The notes under the pieces are model-generated. The model made no database searches and was not told the DNA's origin. It saw only the letters and a program-made list of their open reading frames with translations. A stretch of 64,000 nt of DNA from an uncultured Bacteroidales bacterium (GTDB lineage Bacteria; Bacteroidota; Bacteroidia; Bacteroidales; Paludibacteraceae), in contig CACXPH010000004.1 in assembly GCA_902769535.1 (NCBI GenBank), positions 61,011-125,010 of the forward strand, given 5' to 3'. The translations under genes were made by a program, and so were the position numbers. Positions 52,159 through 59,254 of the stretch are shown piece by piece (within the stretch, counting starts at the first letter, position 1; the number at the start of each line of letters is the position of its first letter).

Positions 52159-52986
52159 ATGTTAGCTCTTGTAACAGGCGCTTCGTCAGGTATCGGCTTG
52201 CAGTACGCCACGGCTCTTGCGCGTGATTATCATTGTGATCTGCTGCTCGTCAGCAATCAGGAGAAAGAACTCGACGAGGTAGCCAAAGACCTCGCTCAGA
52301 AATACAACGTCAAGACCGTGGCGCATTATGCGGACCTCAGTCTAAGTGACGCGGCGGAGAACCTACACGACTGGTGTGTCAAAGAAGGGTTTGTCATCGA
52401 CATACTCATCAATAACGCCGGTGTATTCTTTTTCAATCCTTACTGCGAGACCTCGATGAAGCGTATCGAGTTGATGCTACAATTGCATGTGATGACGGTG
52501 GCTAAGCTCACGCGGCTCTTTGCGGCCGACATGTGCCAACGTCAACTGACGGAAGAGGAGGCTCGTTCACGCATCTGCGGGCATAAGCGTATGCGCGGGT
52601 ATATATTAAATATGAGTAGTATGTCGGCTTGGATGGCGATGCCGGGTATTCAGACCTACAATGCCACGAAATCCTTCATCTATAATTTCTCGAAGTCTAT
52701 CTGGTACGAACTCAAGCCGCAGAACGTCGGAATTACGGTCATGGCACCAGGTGCAGTGGACACAGGTCTGTTCGGTCTGGCGCCGAACCTCCGTAAACTG
52801 GCAGTGGCGCTGACGGTTTCCATTCCGCCGGAGAAACTGGTTAAACGTGCGCTCAAGAAAATGTTCCGCAATAAGAAAGCGGACACGCCGGGATTCATCA
52901 ACTGGTTGAGCACACCGCTGCTCAAGCACACACCGGACTGGATGTTGTTTCTTGCGCAGAAAAAACTGAAGCAGTTCATGCATTAA
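52159..52986 (+). CDS. Short-chain dehydrogenase/reductase, possible hydroxysteroid dehydrogenase
   Basis: The 275-residue classical SDR has the cofactor loop TGASSGIG (6-13), NNAG (85-88), catalytic Ser in NMSSMS (about 153-154) and Y167-x3-K171 (YNATK). Its ATG follows the ene-reductase stop directly. SDRs interconvert hydroxyl and keto groups with NAD(P). In context it would oxidise or reduce the 3-position of a steroid. A C-terminal extension of about 40 residues carries basic and hydrophobic segments and may touch the membrane. The substrate is not shown by sequence. Confidence 0.87.
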   Translation: MLALVTGASSGIGLQYATALARDYHCDLLLVSNQEKELDEVAKDLAQKYNVKTVAHYADLSLSDAAENLHDWCVKEGFVIDILINNAGVFFFNPYCETSMKRIELMLQLHVMTVAKLTRLFAADMCQRQLTEEEARSRICGHKRMRGYILNMSSMSAWMAMPGIQTYNATKSFIYNFSKSIWYELKPQNVGITVMAPGAVDTGLFGLAPNLRKLAVALTVSIPPEKLVKRALKKMFRNKKADTPGFINWLSTPLLKHTPDWMLFLAQKKLKQFMH

Positions 52987-52989
52987 ATA

Positions 52990-53023
52990 AAAAAAATAGA
53001 GCCTTGCGGGGCTCTATTTTTTT
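52990..53023. terminator. Bidirectional terminator between the SDR gene and ctpA
   Basis: AAATAGAGCC (52994-53003) pairs with GGCTCTATTT (53010-53019), with A-rich and T-rich flanks on both sides. It ends both convergent transcripts and includes the ctpA stop codon. Confidence 0.9.
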
Positions 53024-54639
53024 ATCTCTTGTAGTGCGCGTTTCAGTTCGTCATCGTAGCGCAGGTTGTATGCTGCCTGGCCTTTCTGGTAGTAGTACCT
53101 AAGCACTATCTCTGCGCCGAGGAACTGCTTCACTTCCTCTTTGTTACGCTCGATGGCTGCGCGGAAATCAGGCGTCAGGATGGGTTTTAATGCCTCTAAC
53201 TGAGCCAAAGTCGTGGAATCAATATCCTCGTGCTTGGCCATCTTGATCATGTCGGCGAAGAACTTACTGGTCTCTGTCTCGTATTCAAACTTACGCTCAT
53301 CCAGGTACGCACAGAACGCCTCGATATCCGCGTCGCTCACTTCGTATTCCTTCGGTGCGGCTATACTGTCGTGCGTGCGGTGGTAGCGCGTCGCGAAATC
53401 AAAGAAATAATGATTCATATACAGCGTGTAGCAGATATCCACCTTGGCGCTGTCGTCCATCACGATATCCGGCAGGATACCACCGGCTGTATCGCGTTTG
53501 AGTTCGCGTCCTTTCTGCCGCTCGCTGTAATCGATCGCTTGGATACAACGGCCGGAAGGCAGGTAGTACTTACTCGTTGTAACCTTTATATGTCCGCCGT
53601 GTGTGATACTTCGTACGTTCTGCACGAGGCCTTTACCGAACGTCCGCTGACCGATCAGTTGGGCGCGTCCGAGGTCTTGCAGCGAACCTGCTACGATCTC
53701 ACTGGCCGAAGCGGAGTTCTTATCCACCAGCACGATGAGCGGCAGCTCTTTGTAACGCGGGTTGTTACGGGTCTTATAGACGTTGTTACTGCGTTCGGTC
53801 TTACCTTTCGTCTCCACGATCATCTGATCGCGATCCACGAACAGGTTCACTAACTGCAGCGCCTCTTCCACGATGCCGCCTCCGTTGCCGCGCAGATCCA
53901 TGATAAGCGCACGTGCACCTTGGTTGTAATAGAGTTCGTCCAAGGCGTTCGCGAACGCCTGCGCCGAACCTTCCGTGAACTCGCTGAAGGCGATATAGGC
54001 GATTGGATAGGGCAGGGTGTCTGCCGTCAGCACCGTGGCGTAACTCACAGGCTCCAAATGGATGTCCTCGCGTACGATAGACACCTTAAACGGCTTGTCC
54101 ACGCCTTCGCGTTCCAACTCCAGCACAACGGTCGTACCCGGTTCGCCACGCAGGTTATTGCTCACCTCACTCACCGTCTGCCCCTTCGTGCTTTTACCGT
54201 CCACCGACAGAATACGGTCGCCTGCTAACACACCTGCCAGTTGTGCAGGCTTGCCTTCGTACGGGTTGACGATATAGGTCGCTAGTGAGTCTCCTTTCAC
54301 CTTTAACCTTTCGCCTTTCGCCTTTTTCAACGGCCGTTGTTGGATGATACTACCGATGCCGCCGTACTTACCGGTGGTCAGCATGCGCAGATCCTGGTTC
54401 TTCTCCTTCGGATAATAGACCGTGTACGGGTCGATCTTACGGAGCATCGCATTGATGGCCGTTTCCGTCAAGTCCTCGTAGTTAAGCGTGTCCACATAGT
54501 TGACATCCACCTGACGCAATACATCGTTGAAAATATCGATGCATTCACTGGCACGCGTCGTCGCCTCCCGCTCTTGCGCCCATACTACTGTGGGTAGTAT
54601 CGCAAGAATCAAAAATAACGTTTTACGAAGTAAAACCAT
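53014..54639 (-). CDS. ctpA: C-terminal processing peptidase (S41 family)
   Basis: The 541-residue periplasmic protease has a signal peptide (LRKTLFLILAILPTVVWA), a PDZ domain (about 90-190, GGIGSII ... GDRILSVDG) and a catalytic domain with Ser 311 (NSASASE) and Lys 336 (RTFGKG). A heptamer array is translated as KKAKGERLKVKGDSL within the PDZ domain (about 105-119), between GGIGSIIQQ and the ligand groove. It is the last gene of a long minus-strand operon beginning at prfB. Confidence 0.93.
   Translation of the reverse strand: MVLLRKTLFLILAILPTVVWAQEREATTRASECIDIFNDVLRQVDVNYVDTLNYEDLTETAINAMLRKIDPYTVYYPKEKNQDLRMLTTGKYGGIGSIIQQRPLKKAKGERLKVKGDSLATYIVNPYEGKPAQLAGVLAGDRILSVDGKSTKGQTVSEVSNNLRGEPGTTVVLELEREGVDKPFKVSIVREDIHLEPVSYATVLTADTLPYPIAYIAFSEFTEGSAQAFANALDELYYNQGARALIMDLRGNGGGIVEEALQLVNLFVDRDQMIVETKGKTERSNNVYKTRNNPRYKELPLIVLVDKNSASASEIVAGSLQDLGRAQLIGQRTFGKGLVQNVRSITHGGHIKVTTSKYYLPSGRCIQAIDYSERQKGRELKRDTAGGILPDIVMDDSAKVDICYTLYMNHYFFDFATRYHRTHDSIAAPKEYEVSDADIEAFCAYLDERKFEYETETSKFFADMIKMAKHEDIDSTTLAQLEALKPILTPDFRAAIERNKEEVKQFLGAEIVLRYYYQKGQAAYNLRYDDELKRALQEIKK
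54291..54325. repeat. Heptamer array (CACCTTT-like), 5 copies, inside ctpA
   Basis: The units CTCCTTT, CACCTTT, AACCTTT, CGCCTTT and CGCCTTT are read in frame and encode a GERLKVKG-type peptide also found in MurG. Confidence 0.9.
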
Positions 54640-54670
54640 TTTAACTATTTAACGTTTTAACGATTTAACG
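54639..54670. repeat. 16-mer (2x8) array, 2 copies, coaD/ctpA junction
   Basis: TTTTAACTATTTAACG is followed by TTTTAACGATTTAACG, from the ctpA start codon into the coaD stop. Confidence 0.85.
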
Positions 54671-55114
54671 TAAGCGATTGGGTACATAATCGCTTACATC
54701 CTTGCCATATGCATACAAATCGCGTACTAAGGTCGAAGAGATATGTGCGTATTCGGGACGAGTATAGAGGATGATTGTCTCTACGCCACCGAGTTGTTTA
54801 TTGGCCTCGGCCATGTTACGCTCGTACTCGAAGTCGCCGATACAACGCATGCCGCGCAGGATAAACTGTGCCTCTTGCTCCTTGGCGAAATCCACCGTCA
54901 GACAATCGTAGATAGCTACCTTCACACGCGGTTCTTCCGCGAAGATCTTCTTAATCGCCTCTTCACGCTCGCGGATAGGGAAGGTCTCGCGCTTCGTGCT
55001 GTTTCGACCGATGCCGATGATGATCTCATCGAATAACTCCAGGCCACGCTTCACAATGTCGTAGTGGCCTACGGTAAAGGGATCAAACGATCCCGGAAAT
55101 ATTGCTCTTTTCAT
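54665..55114 (-). CDS. coaD: Phosphopantetheine adenylyltransferase
   Basis: The 149-residue enzyme makes dephospho-CoA from phosphopantetheine and ATP. It has FPGSFDPFTVGHYDI with the nucleotidyl-transferase HxGH-like motif (here TVGH), RGMRCIGDFEYE and the C-terminal ISSTLVRDL. The length is slightly under the usual 155-160. It lies 4 bases after the acyltransferase gene. Confidence 0.96.
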   Translation of the reverse strand: MKRAIFPGSFDPFTVGHYDIVKRGLELFDEIIIGIGRNSTKRETFPIREREEAIKKIFAEEPRVKVAIYDCLTVDFAKEQEAQFILRGMRCIGDFEYERNMAEANKQLGGVETIILYTRPEYAHISSTLVRDLYAYGKDVSDYVPNRLR

Positions 55115-55116
55115 TT

Positions 55117-55144
55117 CTCTAAACTTTTAACTTTAAACTTTCAA
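55117..55144. repeat. Heptamer array (CTTTAAA-like), 4 copies, end of the acyltransferase gene
   Basis: The units CTCTAAA, CTTTTAA, CTTTAAA and CTTTCAA include the stop codon and encode the C-terminal ESLKLKV peptide. Confidence 0.85.
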
Positions 55145-56132
55145 CCGCAATCCGGTAATTCTTTTCCGGATTGCTATACATTTCGTATAGTTTCTCTCTT
55201 AAGAATTTCTCGTCCTTGTTCGGCAACTCAATCTTAGCCAAACGACTCTCAATATACGCATCAAATTCTGTGCCACGCTCGAAGATCTCGTATCCTAAAT
55301 GAATATGACGGTCGATGATGTCACAGACGTGTTGTAACTGGTCATGGATCGGTTCTTCGCGGTACTCCGGGTGAGCTGCGAGCATGGCGTCAATCTCAGG
55401 GTTGATACTCGGTGTGAGGCGGTACACCACGCGTCCTTTCTCGCCGCGGATACCCGTCTTCATAGACTCAACGTCATCTTTCGCACGCTTGCGCCATTTG
55501 GGATCGTCGCGTTTGAGTTGCATCTCTTTGGCCTTCAGGTAGTCGCACGGATCGAACTCATACGTGATACTTACGGGACAGATATTGAGCGCCTTTACGT
55601 TCTCAAAGAAGTCCTTCTCGCCGAGCGTCAGCATATGCAGCACACTCGGTTGTGTCAGGTCGTTACTGTCTTTCGCACGGCCTTCGCGTTGTGCCAGCCA
55701 GATGGACTTGCCTTGTTCGCGCAAATGACGGATATACGCGCTCAACTGCTTGGCGTTCGCTAACTGTGCATGCGCACCTGCACCGCGTTTGACTACGAAG
55801 CAACGGTTGAAACGAACCAGCACCTCGATCCATTTGTAGGCGAAGAGGTTGTTACCGATGCCGATGAACGGACGGATGAAATAACGGCAGCGCAGCAACT
55901 GCGATAACCATGCCGAGTCCAACACGATATCGCGGTGGTTGGTCATGAAGAACGCACCGTGTTGGATGTCCTGCTCGATCTGTTTGCGGTCGCCAAGATA
56001 GTCCAACTTGATGCCCTTCGTCGTCCGCTTCCTCCAGATCCACAACACAGGAAAAGCAAACAGGAAATCGCAGATGGTCAACAACCATCCTACGCGATAC
56101 GCCCGAATGTCCTTAAATGATTTCTCGTCCAT
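55119..56132 (-). CDS. Glycerolipid acyltransferase family protein
   Basis: The 337-residue protein has the acyltransferase motif TNHRDIVLDSAW (about residues 63-74) and the later region IWLAQREGRAKD. No long hydrophobic stretch other than the N-terminal LLTICDFLFAFPVLWIW is seen. Such proteins are annotated in Bacteroidota as 1-acylglycerol-3-phosphate or glycerol-3-phosphate acyltransferases. The spacing H-x5-D rather than H-x4-D to the second Asp means the exact class is open. It overlaps nothing and precedes coaD by 4 bases. Confidence 0.8.
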   Translation of the reverse strand: MDEKSFKDIRAYRVGWLLTICDFLFAFPVLWIWRKRTTKGIKLDYLGDRKQIEQDIQHGAFFMTNHRDIVLDSAWLSQLLRCRYFIRPFIGIGNNLFAYKWIEVLVRFNRCFVVKRGAGAHAQLANAKQLSAYIRHLREQGKSIWLAQREGRAKDSNDLTQPSVLHMLTLGEKDFFENVKALNICPVSITYEFDPCDYLKAKEMQLKRDDPKWRKRAKDDVESMKTGIRGEKGRVVYRLTPSINPEIDAMLAAHPEYREEPIHDQLQHVCDIIDRHIHLGYEIFERGTEFDAYIESRLAKIELPNKDEKFLREKLYEMYSNPEKNYRIAVESLKLKV

Positions 56133-56165
56133 AAATCATAAATTTGAAATTTGAAATCACAAATT
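56131..56165. repeat. Heptamer array (ATAAATT/TGAAATT), 5 copies, junction
   Basis: The units ATAAATC, ATAAATT, TGAAATT, TGAAATC and ACAAATT lie between the acyltransferase start and the YigZ stop, overlapping both. Confidence 0.88.
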
Positions 56166-56507
56166 ATCCAATGCCGCTTTTGACGCCTCTCGATAGGCCA
56201 CCATCAGTCCGCCTGTACCCAGTAACGTGCCACCGAAATAGCGCACAACGACCACCAATATATTATCCAGTCCTCGTGCATCAATCGATCGTAAAATAGG
56301 TGCGCCTGCTGTGCCGTGCGGTTCACCGTCATCCTTGGTGCGCCAGAGGTTGGGTCCTAGACGGTATGCGTAGCATACATGCCGTGCGTCGTGGTATTTC
56401 TTCTTGTACCACGCCACCCGTGCCTTGGCCTCGTCCTCATCTTTGATGGGTTCGGCGAACCCCAAGAACTTAGACCCGCGATCCTTATATATGCCTTCTG
56501 CTGCCAC
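56157..56507 (-). CDS. YigZ/IMPACT-family protein, single-domain form
   Basis: The 116-residue product has the IMPACT domain core: GSKFLGFAEPI, YHDARHVCYAYRLG, DDGEPHGTAGAPIL and VVVRYFGGTLLGTGGLMVAY. Typical bacterial YigZ is about 200 residues; here the C-terminal DUF1949 half is absent and about ten N-terminal residues are missing. The start must be GTG 56507, because the stop of the upstream gene lies directly before it in the same frame (TAAGTG). A heptamer array sits exactly at its 3' end. Function is unknown; it may be a decayed or minimal version. Confidence 0.82.
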   Translation of the reverse strand: MAAEGIYKDRGSKFLGFAEPIKDEDEAKARVAWYKKKYHDARHVCYAYRLGPNLWRTKDDGEPHGTAGAPILRSIDARGLDNILVVVVRYFGGTLLGTGGLMVAYREASKAALDNL

Positions 56508-58046
56508 TTACTGTATATGTTTCTGTCCGTTTTGAATGACGATGCCGTGATAGTTGCTGTCCACCGGACGACCGAGTACATCGTATGCCTGCCCTTGGAA
56601 CGGATCCGCCTCTACGTCCTCCATGCCCAATGCGTCCGGCGTGATGGTGACGGTCGCGTTCAACTTGTTCATGCCCGTTGCAGCCTCCCATACATCGGTG
56701 TTGGCAAAACGTACTGCATAGGCCGGATTAGAGGCTATCGATTCGTACTTGTCCGGTAGGTAGAGGTACAACTCATACGTGCCGTTCTCTACATTGTCCG
56801 GAATAGCCAGTCGCTCGCTGATGGTTGTCACCACGCCGTTCGGTAACCAGGTACGCGGGTCAGATTTCAACTGAATTCTGAAATAATCGTGCCCTTCATT
56901 GGCTAAGAATACTGATTGCTGATTACTCGTGCTCTTGAGCACGATATACGCCGGTCGCTCGTTGTACAGCGGTGCGTAACCGACGTTCTTAATCTGCATC
57001 TCGAGCCATAGATAACCGCCTGCTGCAGCTTTGTCGTTGAACGAGGCGGTCACTAACTGATAGCGGTAACCCATCTTGCGGTTCAGTTCAGCGAACGTAC
57101 CGTTGCCGCGCCAGTAGTTGGTGGTCTGTGTCGCGTAGCCGCTCTGGATGAACGTCCAGTGCAGGCGACTCATCTCAGCGGTCGTCTTATCGTAGGTGGC
57201 CCACTGCTGCGCAAGACTGACGTCGGTGATATCCGTCTCTCCGCCGAGCGGTACATAGAGCGTCTCTTGTGCCAGCCACGGTTTCTCGGTGGCCGTGTCC
57301 TGGTACGTACCCATGTTATCGTAGTCGTACAAGAACGCATCGTTATGTTGCGCCAGACGGGCCTTGGGTGTGTTCTGCCATGCTTCGGCTGCGGTTAGCG
57401 GTGCTTCGCTGTGCAGATACGTCGTCTTGAACTTAGGCGTACGTAGCTGGATACAGCGGTCAGCCGGCACAGCGTCCAACATCGCATCAATCACCTGACG
57501 GCGCGCGTCGTTCATCGTGTCCACTTTATTGCCGTAGTTCTTCGTGAAGTACCATTCACCCCACGCACCGACGATACCTGCCTGGAAGCAGAAGATCACG
57601 TCCGCGTTGGCTTGCCAGTGACTCTTGTATTGCTGTATGTGCCCTTGGACTATGTTCCAGGGTGCGTCGTTCGCTGTCCCGTTCGAGTCGTGATCTACGT
57701 ACGAGAAGCGGATGATGGCTTTCATGCCTTTCTCGCGCAGCACCTGCATGTCCGCGTCAAAAGCGTTGATGATCTTATCGGGCAGGGTAGCGGTGCTCCT
57801 GTAGTTGTCCAGGTAATAGTGCGCCAAGATGATCGTGCCCTGGTCGTTGTTGGCGTGCTTGTTGAGCGAACTCTCTTTGCCCTTGATACAGTACGGATTG
57901 CTGTTCGACAAGTGACCCTCTAACATGGTGATAAATCCGCGTTCAGGGTTCTTGAAGATCGTTTCATCGTCTGCCGTGTACGTAACGGTTTTCGCGTGGG
58001 TAGCCAGAGCGATGAACAAGCCGATGACAAATAAGATCCTTCTCAT
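56508..58046 (-). CDS. Secreted DUF4874/DUF4832 protein, paralogue B
   Basis: The 512-residue protein starts with a signal peptide (MRRILFVIGLFIALATHA). A DUF4874 TIM-barrel-like domain follows (DETIFKNPERGF, CFQAGIVGAWGEWY), then DUF4832, a beta-rich C-terminal part (MQIKNVGYAPLYNERPAYIVL). The tail (GQAYDVLGRPVD) resembles a reduced type IX sorting motif. The domain pair is common in glycan-degrading organisms and looks glycosidase-like, but no activity is established to my knowledge. It is closely related to the paralogue at 59255. Its ATG overlaps the C1B peptidase stop as TAATG. Confidence 0.83.
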   Translation of the reverse strand: MRRILFVIGLFIALATHAKTVTYTADDETIFKNPERGFITMLEGHLSNSNPYCIKGKESSLNKHANNDQGTIILAHYYLDNYRSTATLPDKIINAFDADMQVLREKGMKAIIRFSYVDHDSNGTANDAPWNIVQGHIQQYKSHWQANADVIFCFQAGIVGAWGEWYFTKNYGNKVDTMNDARRQVIDAMLDAVPADRCIQLRTPKFKTTYLHSEAPLTAAEAWQNTPKARLAQHNDAFLYDYDNMGTYQDTATEKPWLAQETLYVPLGGETDITDVSLAQQWATYDKTTAEMSRLHWTFIQSGYATQTTNYWRGNGTFAELNRKMGYRYQLVTASFNDKAAAGGYLWLEMQIKNVGYAPLYNERPAYIVLKSTSNQQSVFLANEGHDYFRIQLKSDPRTWLPNGVVTTISERLAIPDNVENGTYELYLYLPDKYESIASNPAYAVRFANTDVWEAATGMNKLNATVTITPDALGMEDVEADPFQGQAYDVLGRPVDSNYHGIVIQNGQKHIQ

Positions 58047-59230
58047 TAGATGCCGAGTTTTTTGCGAATATCTTTTGGAATAGCGTTCTTATGAACTAAA
58101 ATATCGTTCGTCTTGTACTGCATGAACGCCTCGCTGATGTACCAGATACCCTTGTAGTCCGACTTGACGGTTCCCCAACTGTTCTTGACCATGTAGTATT
58201 TCTTGCCGTTCTGGTCTTTGGCGGTACCGAAAATCTGCATGCCGTGGTCATCGGTTGTCTCCCAGTTATCGTAGGCGCGTTGACGCATCTCTTGCGTGAT
58301 GGTTTTCTCCGGCAGCGGTTTCTTGGTCAACTCCTCTTTCTTCTTGTCTGCCGCCATGCCGACCCATTTGGCCATGTCGCTACCTGTGATATCAGCGCCG
58401 TGGTCCTCGTCCGGTACGACACCGATACCCTTACGCGTGAAACCGATCTCACTCACGTCAGCTGCCCATGCAAGCGTGTAACCGTTCGATATCGCATTGT
58501 CGATGATACGCATCATCTCGTCCATCGGCACGTTGTACATCTGATCCATGCGCCAGTTGTCCGGCACCTCGAGTGCGAACTTCTCATAGAACGGATGGTG
58601 GGTGTAACTCGTGATCGAGACGTAGTCGTCTGCGTTCAGACCCAGACTCTTGACCCAACTCTGCGGCGTGTATTTCTTCCCTTCGTACTCAAACTCCGTC
58701 GGACAAACACCCAGATACGTGTCGTAGATCGCCTGCAGACCTTCGCGCCAAACCGGACTGAGTTTCTTGATGCCTTTGAGTCCGCCTAAGTACCCTTTGG
58801 CTACCTTGCTCAACTCTGTGAAGACGGGCAGGGTGTCAGCCTCTGTCCAACCGTAACGGATACCCGGCATCGCGCTCTTCGGCACCAGTCCGTAGTGGTC
58901 CATGCAGTAGATCACGTCGTACGCACTACCGCCTTCCGCGAAGTTCGGTTCCAAGTACTGACGTACGCAGTACGTCGCGCGGTCCATGAGCGTCTTGCTC
59001 ACTACGTACATCGGTGCGAATTCTATCTCTTTGCCTTTGATGCGGATCACCTCGCTCTCCAGAAATCCCAGCGTCGAGAACGCCCAACAAGTACCACTCC
59101 GATTCTGGTCTTTCACACGCGTGATACCTACGCTGTCTACTGTCGTGAAGCGAAAACCTTCCTCCACTTTGGCCGTATCCACGGCAGCACTGTCTAATAC
59201 AAGTGCGGTTAATAACGTTAAAAATAACAT
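58046..59230 (-). CDS. C1B-family cysteine peptidase (PepC/bleomycin hydrolase type)
   Basis: The 394-residue protein has the papain-like triad: Cys 48 in DQNRSGTCWAFS, His in TDDHGMQI and Asn in VKNSWG. Spacing and the helical insertion match aminopeptidase C. The N-terminus is short and hydrophobic (MLFLTLLTALVLDSAA) and could be a signal peptide, which would put this normally cytosolic type in the periplasm or outside. It is sandwiched between two DUF4832 paralogues in one operon. Confidence 0.9.
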   Translation of the reverse strand: MLFLTLLTALVLDSAAVDTAKVEEGFRFTTVDSVGITRVKDQNRSGTCWAFSTLGFLESEVIRIKGKEIEFAPMYVVSKTLMDRATYCVRQYLEPNFAEGGSAYDVIYCMDHYGLVPKSAMPGIRYGWTEADTLPVFTELSKVAKGYLGGLKGIKKLSPVWREGLQAIYDTYLGVCPTEFEYEGKKYTPQSWVKSLGLNADDYVSITSYTHHPFYEKFALEVPDNWRMDQMYNVPMDEMMRIIDNAISNGYTLAWAADVSEIGFTRKGIGVVPDEDHGADITGSDMAKWVGMAADKKKEELTKKPLPEKTITQEMRQRAYDNWETTDDHGMQIFGTAKDQNGKKYYMVKNSWGTVKSDYKGIWYISEAFMQYKTNDILVHKNAIPKDIRKKLGI

Positions 59231-59254
59231 ACTTTATGTTGTTTTACAATCGAC

